Positions 18,336-26,446 of a stretch of 64,000 bases of DNA are shown piece after piece. Position numbers and translations under genes: made by a program. The DNA is from Novosphingobium jiangmenense. GTDB taxonomy: Bacteria; Pseudomonadota; Alphaproteobacteria; Sphingomonadales; Sphingomonadaceae. The notes under the pieces were generated by a model, which had not been told where the DNA came from, did no database searches, and saw only the letters and a list, made by a program, of their open reading frames with translations. The stretch lies in the NCBI RefSeq assembly GCF_015694345.1, contig NZ_JADQDC010000005.1, positions 196,501-260,500 on the forward strand. The letters run 5' to 3'. Position 1 is the stretch's first letter, and every line of letters begins with the position of its first letter.

Positions 18336-20912
18336 TCAGACTCCCTCGTTCTCGAGCCGCGCGACGGTCAGGAACTCGTCGGGCGATACGCGGATGGCGG
18401 CGCCGGTCGGGCAAGCGCGGACGCAGCTCGGGCCGCCTTCGATCCCGGCGCACATGTCGCACTTGATCGCCTTCTTGCGGTCGAGCAGTTCGTCGACCGC
18501 CGGGTCGCCGGTGTACTTGGTGTTCTTCTTCGACCACTTGTACGGCGGCTCGCCCGGCCCGGGGCCGGACCCGAAGAACAGCCACGAGAGCAGCGACGGC
18601 TTCTTCGGCGGCACCTTGTCCATGCGGATCACGCCATAGGGGCAGTTGCGCTGGCAGTTTCCGCAGCCGATACAGGTATCGTTGATGAACACCTCGCCGT
18701 CCGGCCCGCGGTGGATCGCGTTGGGCGGGCAATCGGCCATGCAGTGCGGGTGCTCGCAGTGGCGGCACGATGTCGGCACGTGGAGGTGCGCGAAGCTCTT
18801 GCCGGCCTCGCGATCGAGCCGCGAGAGGCCATCATGGCTGTCGGCGCAGGCCTTCTCGCAATTGTCGCAGCCGACGCACAGCCGTTCGTCGATCAGCAGG
18901 ACGTCGGTCGCCTCGCCAAGACCTTGGCTGACGAGGAACTTGGCCTGTTCGGAATAAAGATCGACGACGCCCGAGAAACTGTCCTTCTTCGATTCGATGA
19001 AGGCGTTGGTGGCTCGGCGGACCTCCATGTCCTTGCGCGCACGGTCGAGCAGGGCGGGCTTGGCAGCAAGAACGCGGCCAAAGGCCTCGCCATCGATGCA
19101 GATGACCTCGCTCTTGATCGCGGCGCGCACGGTGGCGGTGCGGCGCCCGCCATCGATCAGCGCCATTTCGCCGACGTAGGAACCGGCGGGAAGGTAGGAC
19201 AGGAATACAGGCTTGCCGCCGACTTCCTTCTCTACGACCATCGAGCCGACGCGGATGACGTAGATGTCCTTGTCCTCGTCGCCTTCCTTGATGATCGCGT
19301 CGCCGGCGCGCACGGCCATGATCTTCGAGGTTTCGACGACTTCGGCAATGTCGGCGCTGGTGAGCCCTGAGCCGAACATCTGCAGGATCTGGCGCTCGGT
19401 GGAGATGCGTTCGATCGCGCGCTTGGCCGTCGGCACCTGGCTCTGCAGCTTGAGCGCGGCGTTGCGGCTGATCTCGACACAGATCGTGTCCTCGGCGGCC
19501 ACGATGGTCGCACCGCGTTTGCGGCCCGAGATCAGGCCGACTTCGCCGAAGATCGTGCCCGCCGGGATCGGCACCACCTTGGACGGGTCCTTGGGATCGA
19601 GCCGGACGTGGACTGACCCGGAGGCAATGGCGAAGAGCGATGAACCCGGATCGTTCTTCTCGAACACCGTCTCACCCTTGGCATAGGCGCGGGCGGCCGA
19701 ATCGAGCATGAACTCGCGCAACTGCAGCGTGGTCATGCCATCAAGGATGGTCACGTTGGTACGCAGGAATTCCAGCCAGTCGTTGACCGAACGATTGCCC
19801 GGCAGCCCTGCAAACTTGGCCTCAAGCAGCGGCTCGTCCGCCGGCTTGAGGTCAGTGTTGCCGTTGATGAACTCGACGACATCGTAGCCCTGATTCATGC
19901 AGTGCTTGATCAGCGGATAGCCCGCCAGAGCGCCGATCACGAAGATGCCGGGCGCCGTCGATTCGAACTGCGGCGACAGCGTCGGGAAGGCGAGCCGATC
20001 CGCGCTGGCGAACTCGATGCCGCAGCCTTCGACAAAAGCGCGCGGCGGGGCAGAGCCGATGCGGGCGATGATCCGGTCACAGCGGATGCGTTCCTCGCCG
20101 TCACGCGTGGAAAGGGTGATCCAGCCCGGTTCGATCGCCTTGGTTTCGGTCTCGTAGCGGATCCTCAGCTTGCCGGCCGCGTCGTCCTCGACCAGCGCCT
20201 TGGCGTTGGGCTCCTTGGCGGTGGCGAAGCTTTCTCGGACGTTGGTCGATTTCGGGCTGCGGTTGAGCACGGTCACGACGTTGCCCTGCGCCGGATCCTC
20301 CACCAGACCGCGCGCATTCTCGATCCCGGCGTCACCGGTGCCGACGACGACGATGTGCTGGTCGAGCACGGCGTAGGGATCATCAAGCTGGTAGGTGACG
20401 TGGGGCAGGTCACCGCCGGGGCAGCGCATGAGGTTCGGGTTGCCCTGCGTACCGATGGCGAGGACCACGTTCTCCGCCATGACGGTCTCGCCATTGGTCA
20501 GTTCGATGGCGTAAGGCGGAGCAAAGCGCTGAAGTTCGGTGGTGGTGGTCGAACCATCGCGCGCACGGCTGACGATCTTCTGCACCGAACCGGGAATGGC
20601 CTCGCCGGTGCCCTTGATGGATTTCACCTCGGCATTGTACTTTACGTTCACGCCAAGTTCGGCGGTGCGGCGGTTCCATTTGTCGAGGATGTCTTCCTTC
20701 TTCCCCGCATCGAACTCCTGATCGGACCGGAGGATCAGCTGCGATGGCGTGGCCATCACATGCTTGCCCTTCTGGTACTTGAAGATCGTGTCCGAGAGGT
20801 GATCGGTCTTTTCGAGCAGGACGTGGCTCAGCCCGAGCTGCGCCGCGCGGCCAGCAGCGCTCATGCCCGCCGGACCGGAGCCAATGATCGCAACCTTGAA
20901 AACCTCGCCCAC
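18336..20912 (-). CDS. FAD oxidoreductase fused to two cyclic-nucleotide-binding domains and a four-cluster ferredoxin
   Basis: 858 residues in four modules. Residues 1-350 are a thioredoxin-reductase-like flavoprotein: FAD motif GSGPAG at 11-16, nicotinamide motif GTGDAG at 191-196, and a C-terminal FAD segment GIFVIGALAGYP. Two cyclic-nucleotide-binding domains follow at about 395-500 and 525-640; both keep the phosphate-cassette Glu and Arg (E457/R466 and E582/R591). The end is a HybA/DmsB-like ferredoxin with sixteen cysteines in four groups (679-689, 716-728, 747-757, 818-834), enough for four [4Fe-4S] clusters. No signal peptide is seen, so it is cytoplasmic or membrane-associated. First gene of the redox operon. 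Confidence 0.88.
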   Translation of the reverse strand: MGEVFKVAIIGSGPAGMSAAGRAAQLGLSHVLLEKTDHLSDTIFKYQKGKHVMATPSQLILRSDQEFDAGKKEDILDKWNRRTAELGVNVKYNAEVKSIKGTGEAIPGSVQKIVSRARDGSTTTTELQRFAPPYAIELTNGETVMAENVVLAIGTQGNPNLMRCPGGDLPHVTYQLDDPYAVLDQHIVVVGTGDAGIENARGLVEDPAQGNVVTVLNRSPKSTNVRESFATAKEPNAKALVEDDAAGKLRIRYETETKAIEPGWITLSTRDGEERIRCDRIIARIGSAPPRAFVEGCGIEFASADRLAFPTLSPQFESTAPGIFVIGALAGYPLIKHCMNQGYDVVEFINGNTDLKPADEPLLEAKFAGLPGNRSVNDWLEFLRTNVTILDGMTTLQLREFMLDSAARAYAKGETVFEKNDPGSSLFAIASGSVHVRLDPKDPSKVVPIPAGTIFGEVGLISGRKRGATIVAAEDTICVEISRNAALKLQSQVPTAKRAIERISTERQILQMFGSGLTSADIAEVVETSKIMAVRAGDAIIKEGDEDKDIYVIRVGSMVVEKEVGGKPVFLSYLPAGSYVGEMALIDGGRRTATVRAAIKSEVICIDGEAFGRVLAAKPALLDRARKDMEVRRATNAFIESKKDSFSGVVDLYSEQAKFLVSQGLGEATDVLLIDERLCVGCDNCEKACADSHDGLSRLDREAGKSFAHLHVPTSCRHCEHPHCMADCPPNAIHRGPDGEVFINDTCIGCGNCQRNCPYGVIRMDKVPPKKPSLLSWLFFGSGPGPGEPPYKWSKKNTKYTGDPAVDELLDRKKAIKCDMCAGIEGGPSCVRACPTGAAIRVSPDEFLTVARLENEGV

Positions 20913-21161
20913 CGGTATGCGTCCCCCGCATCGCGAACCGACGGTGCTGTTCCCGCACCTGCCTGTTCAAAAAACCGATTTGCGACCCCTGTCCGGCGAC
21001 TTTAGCCGAAGAGACGCGCATTGCCAGCCGCAATTTGCGAGGAGGCGCAAAGCCGGACCCACCGGGCGGAGCAATTGCGGTGGCGCTTGCAAGTTCCCCG
21101 CCCGGCACGATATGCGCCGCACTACACGGGCGCCGCGCCGGGCGTTCGACAGGAGTGCGTG
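20913..21161. promoter_or_regulatory. Divergent control region of the redox operon and the TPR gene
   Basis: This 249-base gap separates two outward-facing genes. It holds two abutting inverted repeats: ATTGC-N5-GCAAT at 21020-21034 and TTTGCG-N6-CGCAAA at 21034-21051. They share base 21034. Their size and position suit operator sites for a dimeric regulator. No clear -35/-10 pair was recognised. Confidence 0.45.
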
Positions 21162-22172
21162 ATGACCGATCCCCAGCCAGCCAGCGACCCGCGCGAGCCT
21201 GCTCAGCGCGATTCGGCACAGGGGACGTCGCGTGTCGGCCGCTATGCGCTGATCGCGGCAGGGCTGATTGCGCTGGGCGCCGGTGGCATTGCCATGTTGC
21301 GCGGTCCGGAAACGCCTCCTCCTCCGGCAGTCCCGCCGCCGTCGGCGCCAAGCCAGCAGCCCTCTGTGGACGACGTCATTGCCAAGCTCGAGGCCAAGCT
21401 CGCCGAAAAGCCCGACGATGCCGAAGGCTGGCGCATGCTCGGCTGGTCCTACTTCCAGACCGAGCGCTATGCCGAAGCGGCTACCGCGCTGAAGAAGGCG
21501 ACGAAGCTCGATCCGGACCATGCCGAAACCTGGTCGTTCCTGGGCGAGGCGCTCGTCCTTGCCAGCAAGGAAGAGGGCCGCATGCCGCGCGATGCCAAGG
21601 CCGCGTTCGACAAGGCGATCAAGCTCGATCCGAAAGATGCACGCGCGCGCTATTTCCAGGCCGTGGCGATGGACCTGTCGGGCCGGCACCGCCAGGCCAT
21701 CAACGCCTGGTTCAGCCTGCTCGAGGACACTCCGGCCGACGCGCCCTATGCCGAGGACATCCGCGAGGTTATCCGCAACGTCGGCGAGAAGCGCAAGATC
21801 GACGTGGAAAAGCGCCTTGCCGAAGCCAAGTTCGCCGCGCCCGCCAATGGCGTCATCACCGACGGACCGCACAAGGCCGCGGCTGGCATTCCGGGCCCGA
21901 CCAGCGAACAGATGAAGGCTGCCGGGGGCATGCCCAAGGGCCAGCAGGAGGCGATGATTCGCGGCATGGTCGACGGGCTGGAAGCCAAGCTCCAGGCCAA
22001 CCCCGGCGATGTCGACCGCTGGATCATGCTGCTGCGCAGCCGCATGCAGCTGGGCGAACCGCGCAAGGCGGCAGAAGCCCTTCAGAAGGGGCTTGCCGCT
22101 TTCCGGAACGACAGCGCCAGCGCCCGAAAGTTGCGTGAAGCGGCGTCCAGCCTTGGCGTGGCGGGGGCCTGA
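21162..22172 (+). CDS. Membrane-anchored TPR protein, CcmI/CycH-like
   Basis: 336 residues. One transmembrane helix near residues 27-45 (YALIAAGLIALGAGGIAML), a proline-rich linker, then TPR repeats including GWRMLGWSYFQTERYAEAATALKKA and an AFDKAIKLDPKDARARYFQA repeat. The C-terminal half has another TPR-like unit (DRWIMLLRSRMQLGEPRKA). This layout matches CcmI-type cytochrome c maturation factors, which hold apocytochrome for heme ligation. Divergent from a gene set containing a decaheme cytochrome, it may assist its assembly (inference). AGGAG at 21151-21155 precedes the ATG by six bases. Confidence 0.8.
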   Translation: MTDPQPASDPREPAQRDSAQGTSRVGRYALIAAGLIALGAGGIAMLRGPETPPPPAVPPPSAPSQQPSVDDVIAKLEAKLAEKPDDAEGWRMLGWSYFQTERYAEAATALKKATKLDPDHAETWSFLGEALVLASKEEGRMPRDAKAAFDKAIKLDPKDARARYFQAVAMDLSGRHRQAINAWFSLLEDTPADAPYAEDIREVIRNVGEKRKIDVEKRLAEAKFAAPANGVITDGPHKAAAGIPGPTSEQMKAAGGMPKGQQEAMIRGMVDGLEAKLQANPGDVDRWIMLLRSRMQLGEPRKAAEALQKGLAAFRNDSASARKLREAASSLGVAGA

Positions 22173-22479
22173 TCCGGCTCGGGCGAATCAGTTTTCCGTC
22201 CTGCCGGAGCGCAAACCGTTAACCGTGCGGTGCGGTGGGGCAGCGACCTGATTCATTACGGGACACCCGCAAAACCGGACCTTTGCGTGCCGAAATGAGT
22301 CACCTTTGCGCCGAATTGAATCACATTTCCGGCACTTGTGCGTTAACGCGTGCGAAACCGCTTCGTCGCTTTACAACAAATTAACCTTTCATGTTCATTC
22401 CTCCTATGGTTAATGGCGGGCAACCCGGATTGAAGACGGGTTAATTGCCACGGGGACATGGCAATCAAGGGGCGGTTCA
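22173..22479 (+). promoter_or_regulatory. ctrA promoter region with GANTC sites and CtrA-box-like elements
   Basis: Four GANTC (CcrM methylation) sites occur at 22185, 22250, 22297 and 22318. The last two sit in two tandem 21-base direct repeats (22289-22309 and 22310-22330) that match at 17 of 21 positions. A CtrA-box-like TTTA-N7-TTAAC lies at 22370-22385 and a half-site ATGGTTAA at 22406-22413. The arrangement implies methylation-dependent and autoregulatory control of ctrA, by analogy with Caulobacter. Confidence 0.6.
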
Positions 22480-23181
22480 ATGCGCGTACTGCTGATCGAG
22501 GATGAACCTACAACGGCCAAGGCGATCGAGCTCATGCTCACGACCGAAGGCTTCAATGTCTATTCCACCGATCTTGGCGAAGAAGGCCTCGATCTGGGCA
22601 AGCTCTATGATTACGACATCATCCTGCTGGACCTGAACCTGCCGGACATGCACGGATATGACGTGCTCAAGAAGCTGCGCGTCGCCAAGGTGCAGACGCC
22701 GGTCCTGATCCTGTCGGGCATTTCGGAAATGGACAGTAAGGTCCGCTCGTTCGGCTTCGGCGCCGACGACTACGTGACCAAGCCGTTCCACCGCGAAGAG
22801 CTGATCGCGCGCATCCATGCCGTGGTGCGCCGCTCGAAGGGCCATTCGCAGTCGGTCATCCGCACCGGCAAGCTTTCGGTCAACCTCGATGCCAAGACGG
22901 TCGAGGTCGATGGTGCCCGCGTGCATCTGACCGGCAAGGAGTACGCGATGCTCGAGCTGCTTTCGCTGCGCAAGGGCACCACGCTGACCAAGGAAATGTT
23001 CCTCAACCACCTTTATGGCGGGATGGACGAACCCGAACTCAAGATCATCGACGTGTTCATCTGCAAGCTGCGCAAGAAGCTGGCCCATGCCTGCGGCGGC
23101 GAGAACTACATCGAAACCGTCTGGGGCCGCGGCTACGTGCTGCGCGATCCGGACGACATGAGCGCGATCGAAGCGGCCTGA
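22480..23181 (+). CDS. ctrA: Cell-cycle response regulator CtrA
   Basis: OmpR-family master regulator of the alphaproteobacterial cell cycle and motility. The receiver domain has acidic residues in LLIEDEP, phospho-acceptor D51 in [13 protein letters not shown] and the conserved Lys in VTKPF. The C-terminal winged helix carries [24 protein letters not shown] (split) and [15 protein letters not shown]. It ends in Ala-Ala, as does Caulobacter CtrA, where that end is required for ClpXP degradation. 233 residues is typical. Its upstream region holds GANTC and CtrA-like sites. Confidence 0.97.
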   Translation: MRVLLIEDEPTTAKAIELMLTTEGFNVYSTDLGEEGLDLGKLYDYDIILLDLNLPDMHGYDVLKKLRVAKVQTPVLILSGISEMDSKVRSFGFGADDYVTKPFHREELIARIHAVVRRSKGHSQSVIRTGKLSVNLDAKTVEVDGARVHLTGKEYAMLELLSLRKGTTLTKEMFLNHLYGGMDEPELKIIDVFICKLRKKLAHACGGENYIETVWGRGYVLRDPDDMSAIEAA

Positions 23182-23209
23182 CCGGCCCGGCGCCAACGCC
23201 ATCCCTGGG

Positions 23210-23237
23210 ACGGCCCGCCCTCATCGGCGGGCCGTTT
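23210..23237 (+). terminator. Rho-independent terminator of ctrA
   Basis: Ten-base perfect stem ACGGCCCGCC (23210-23219) and GGCGGGCCGT (23226-23235) with a six-base loop, followed by TTT. It lies 29 bases past the ctrA stop and just before the end of the converging LuxR-type gene. Confidence 0.7.
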
Positions 23238-23256
23238 CCGGTTTGAGTGCCAGCGC

Positions 23257-24075
23257 TTAACCGACGCGGTTGAAATAGGTCGTTTCCATCTTGGGCATGG
23301 TCTTGTCGGCCCAGACGATCGTCTCGGTCATCGACTTGCCGTCCCGGGCAACGGTGTAGACGCGCGTCGCGACGGGCGCGCCGCCTTTGCCCAATGTCAT
23401 GACCAGCGTGTTGGAAGCTGGCTGGCGTAAAGACACCGCGTCGAAGATCGGAATGTTGCCCGAGATCGGCACCGCCACGCCGTCAGGCCTCGCGGTCGAG
23501 CTTGCAGTCATCGTGCTGCCATCGGGCGCAACGATGTCGACGCGCGTGCTCCACTGCTGGTCAGGCGAGACGCGGAACGCAATCGTCACGCTGCGAGGCC
23601 GCTCGTCCGCCGGAATGCGCGCAGTATCCAGCGACCATGTACCGGCCAGCGGAGAGGTCAGGACAGACGGGGGATGGCTGACAGTCGGCGTCTCGGTCTG
23701 ATGCGTCACCGAGGACACCAACATGACTCCAGCGGCAAGGGGTAGCAAAGCAAGCATGGCGATCTTTCCTTTCGGCCAATAGCGCGCCGCAGATGCGGGC
23801 TGCTCATCGACGTCACCCAGGTCGCCCGCTGGGGACAGATCAGTTTTTCTGGGCCAGTTTTCCTGTCCTGCAACCAGCCGCGCCAGTTCCCGGCTGCTGC
23901 CGACCCCGGTCTTGCGCCGCGCATCGCGCAGGCGCTCGTTGATCGAGGCTTCGCTGCGGCCAAGAACCGCAGCGATGGATTTGATCGTGTGGCCTGCAGT
24001 GAGCAGACGCAGGACTTCGAGTTCCCTGTCGGTCAACGCCGCAGTCGCGCGGTGCGCAGGATCGGTGCCAGACAT
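23257..24075 (-). CDS. Membrane-anchored LuxR-type HTH protein
   Basis: 272 residues. A LuxR/GerE helix-turn-helix occupies residues 13-70 (LTDRELEVLRLLTAGHTIKSIA, split at the turn, then LGRSEASINERLRDARRKTG). A single transmembrane helix at about 104-122 follows, and the C-terminal 150 residues are a soluble domain of unknown fold, probably periplasmic. No receiver domain is present. The layout resembles ToxR-like membrane-bound regulators (inference). The ATG at 24075 begins conserved sequence. It is divergent from trmB with 112 bases between starts. Confidence 0.78.
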   Translation of the reverse strand: MSGTDPAHRATAALTDRELEVLRLLTAGHTIKSIAAVLGRSEASINERLRDARRKTGVGSSRELARLVAGQENWPRKTDLSPAGDLGDVDEQPASAARYWPKGKIAMLALLPLAAGVMLVSSVTHQTETPTVSHPPSVLTSPLAGTWSLDTARIPADERPRSVTIAFRVSPDQQWSTRVDIVAPDGSTMTASSTARPDGVAVPISGNIPIFDAVSLRQPASNTLVMTLGKGGAPVATRVYTVARDGKSMTETIVWADKTMPKMETTYFNRVG

Positions 24076-24187
24076 GCGGTACTGATCACCACAGCCGGCA
24101 AACACCGTCCAACCAATTTTCTTGTCCTGCGGTGCGGGGGAGTGATCGTATTGACCCCTGCGGGCGGCCCTGCCAAACGCCGCCGCC

Positions 24188-24907
24188 ATGACAGCCTACA
24201 AACCCGGCGATCCGACGACGATCAACCGCCTCTATGGCCGCGCCAAGGGCAAGCCCCTGCGGCAGGGCCAGCAGGCGCTGGTTGACGAGCTGCTTCCGCA
24301 GATCGCGATGCCTGCCGAAGGACCGATCACGGCCGAGGCCCTGTTCGGCGAGCCGCGCCCGCTGCATTTCGAGATCGGCTTCGGCGGGGGCGAGCACATG
24401 GCCTTCCGCGCCGACATGCTGCCCGACCATGGCTTCATCGGGGCAGAGCCCTTCCTCAACGGAGTGGCGCAGGCGCTCACCCACGTTTCCGGCGACAACG
24501 GTGCGCATCCGCCGATTCCGAACGTGCGCATCCACCACGGCGATGCGCTGGAAGTGCTGCGCCGCATTCCCGATGGCTCGCTGTCATTCCTCTACCTGCT
24601 GCACCCGGACCCCTGGCCCAAGGCGCGCCACGCCAAGCGGCGCATGATGAACGACGGGCCGATCGACATGTTCGCGGCCAAGCTCAAGCCGGGCGGCGAG
24701 TTCCGCTTCGGCACCGACCATGCGATCTACCTGCGCCATGCGCTCATGGTCATGCGCCGCCACAAGCACCAGTTCGAATGGCTGGCACGTGAGGCAAGGG
24801 ATTTCCAGGTCCGCCCCGGCGGCTGGCCCGAGACTCGCTACGAACACAAGGCGCGCACGGTTTACGGGCATGAGGTGTGGTACTTCCGCTATCGCCGACG
24901 GGGCTGA
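24188..24907 (+). CDS. trmB: tRNA (guanine-N7-)-methyltransferase
   Basis: Forms m7G at position 46 of tRNA using SAM. Motifs: SAM-binding FEIGFGGGEHM, and the catalytic/tRNA-binding LLHPDPWPKARHAKRRMM. The C-terminal TRYEHKARTVYGHEVW is the usual T-x-YE element. 239 residues is normal. It is divergent from the LuxR-type gene. Confidence 0.96.
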   Translation: MTAYKPGDPTTINRLYGRAKGKPLRQGQQALVDELLPQIAMPAEGPITAEALFGEPRPLHFEIGFGGGEHMAFRADMLPDHGFIGAEPFLNGVAQALTHVSGDNGAHPPIPNVRIHHGDALEVLRRIPDGSLSFLYLLHPDPWPKARHAKRRMMNDGPIDMFAAKLKPGGEFRFGTDHAIYLRHALMVMRRHKHQFEWLAREARDFQVRPGGWPETRYEHKARTVYGHEVWYFRYRRRG

Positions 24908-24921
24908 CGGTTCGTCGCAAA

Positions 24922-24968
24922 AAACTCTCCCTTTGCGGTAGAGTTTAAATTCTTTCTTTCCGGTAGAG
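24922..24968. promoter_or_regulatory. Inverted and direct repeats upstream of the TauE-type gene
   Basis: AAACTCT (24922-24928) and AGAGTTT (24940-24946) form a perfect 7-base inverted repeat. Two direct repeats CTTTGCGGTAGAG (24931-24943) and CTTTCCGGTAGAG (24956-24968) overlap it, 25 bases apart. They lie between trmB and the exporter gene and may be operator sites, or the hairpin may end trmB transcription. Confidence 0.35.
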
Positions 24969-25011
24969 ATTTCCTCCCGCTAGGTCCGCTGCGCAATCAG
25001 GGGTGGATTCG

Positions 25012-25779
25012 ATGGATTTTCTGGCCGGTTTCGATCTTTCGGCGCTGCTTCCGTTCATCGCGGTCGGCTTTGCCGCGCAGATGGTCGATGGTGCGCTCGG
25101 CATGGCCTTCGGGGTCATTTCCAACACCCTGCTGGTCGGCGTGCTCGGCGTGCCTCCTGCACTCGCATCGCAGCGCGTTCACATCGTCGAGTGCTTCACC
25201 ACCGCCACCTCGGGCATCAGCCACCTGCTCCACGGCAATGTCGACAAGAAGCTGTTCTTTCGTCTGCTCCTTCCTGGCATGGCGGGCGGGATTCTCGGGG
25301 CCTATGTCCTGTCTTCGCTCGATGCCTCGCTGGTGAAGCCCTGGGTTCTGCTCTATCTTTCGGCTATCGGCATCTACCTGCTGGTTCGCGGCATCTTCTA
25401 TCCGCCCAAGATCAAGGAAGCTGGCTGGGTTGCACCGCTCGGCCTCGTCGGCGGCTTTCTCGATGCGGCGGGCGGCGGCGGCTGGGGCCCCGTCGTCACC
25501 TCCAACCTGCTCATCCAGGGCGCCGATCCGCGCAAGGTCGTGGGCACCGTCAACACCGTCGAGTTCTTCCTGACGCTTACCGTGTCGGCCACGTTCATCT
25601 GGCATCTCGGCGTGGCTGACGTTGCCGGTGCCACGCTTGGCTTCCTCATCGGCGGTCTTGCCGCGGCTCCGTTCGGCGCATGGGCCGCCAAGCACATCCC
25701 GGCCAAGACCATGCTCATCATGGTCGGCGTCGTCCTGACCGTGACCAGCCTCTACGGTGCCTATCGCGCTTTTGCCTGA
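25012..25779 (+). CDS. TauE/SafE family sulfite or organosulfonate exporter-like permease
   Basis: 255 residues, about eight hydrophobic helices, with the two-fold repeated signature of the family: VDGALGMAFGVISNTLL in the first half and LDAAGGGGWGPVVTSNLL in the second. Substrate cannot be told from sequence; relatives move sulfite, sulfoacetate or related anions. The ATG at 25012 has AGGGG eight bases upstream; a GTG at 25003 is in frame but has no ribosome site. A near-perfect GC-rich hairpin follows the gene at 25787-25819, without a T-run. Confidence 0.88.
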   Translation: MDFLAGFDLSALLPFIAVGFAAQMVDGALGMAFGVISNTLLVGVLGVPPALASQRVHIVECFTTATSGISHLLHGNVDKKLFFRLLLPGMAGGILGAYVLSSLDASLVKPWVLLYLSAIGIYLLVRGIFYPPKIKEAGWVAPLGLVGGFLDAAGGGGWGPVVTSNLLIQGADPRKVVGTVNTVEFFLTLTVSATFIWHLGVADVAGATLGFLIGGLAAAPFGAWAAKHIPAKTMLIMVGVVLTVTSLYGAYRAFA

Positions 25780-25828
25780 CGATTGCGGGAGGGGTTCGTA
25801 GTGCTGCGCAGCCTCTCCCAAGGCTATC

Positions 25829-25848
25829 GGTTACCAGCCATTAACCAT
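25829..25848 (+). promoter_or_regulatory. Inverted repeat with CtrA half-site
   Basis: GGTTA-N8-TAACC spans 25829-25846, and TTAACCAT (25841-25848) equals the CtrA half-site motif known from Caulobacter. It lies 60 bases before the 175-residue unknown gene. The match is short and could be chance. Confidence 0.3.
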
Positions 25849-25908
25849 CCGCTGCCATGATCCGGAGGCGTCGCTGGCAAGGCCCTGCGGCAACCGGAGG
25901 GCACGATC

Positions 25909-26436
25909 ATGGCGCAGTTTGGCGCTAGCGGCATCACCATTGCGGAAATGCGCGAATTCGCGAGCTTCACGCCCGCCGAGCAGCGCTACATCCGTCGCAG
26001 CCTGGATGTTGCCCGAGGCCGCAGCGACGCCATCGCACGCTGGGCGCGCTCGCGCGAGGAAGGCGCCTCGATCCGCGAGCAGGCCGACATCTACCGCGAG
26101 ATCGCGCTGATCCGGCAACTCCTGCCCCACGCCGAAGGCATCGACAGCGTCGAGCCACTCTTCGGCCCGCTGCTCAGATTGACCGCGTTCGACCTCGCCC
26201 AGGATCGCATCGCCGGCTTTTCCGCCTATCGCTTCCTCTACGAGCGCCTGATCGGAGCCGTCGCGCGTCCATGGCTGCCCGGCGCCTTCTGCGGCGCCGC
26301 AGCCCTGCCGGTGATCCGCCCGGACCGCCGCCGCGCCCTGCTCCAGTCGATCAGCGAGGCCGCCGCGACCGCCCATGGGTGGTCGCTGCGCGAGCCGGTG
26401 TTCTATCCCGAATTCGTCGAGGCCGAAGCAGCCTAG
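25909..26436 (+). CDS. Hypothetical protein, mostly helical
   Basis: 175 residues with no signal peptide or clear membrane span. The sequence is rich in Ala, Arg and Glu and looks helical (SFTPAEQRYIRRSLDVARGR, EQADIYREIALIRQLLP). I do not recognise a family. GGAGGG lies seven bases before the ATG, which supports it as a real gene. It converges with nadB, the stops being 10 bases apart. Confidence 0.75.
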   Translation: MAQFGASGITIAEMREFASFTPAEQRYIRRSLDVARGRSDAIARWARSREEGASIREQADIYREIALIRQLLPHAEGIDSVEPLFGPLLRLTAFDLAQDRIAGFSAYRFLYERLIGAVARPWLPGAFCGAAALPVIRPDRRRALLQSISEAAATAHGWSLREPVFYPEFVEAEAA

Positions 26437-26446
26437 GGCCTGAGGC

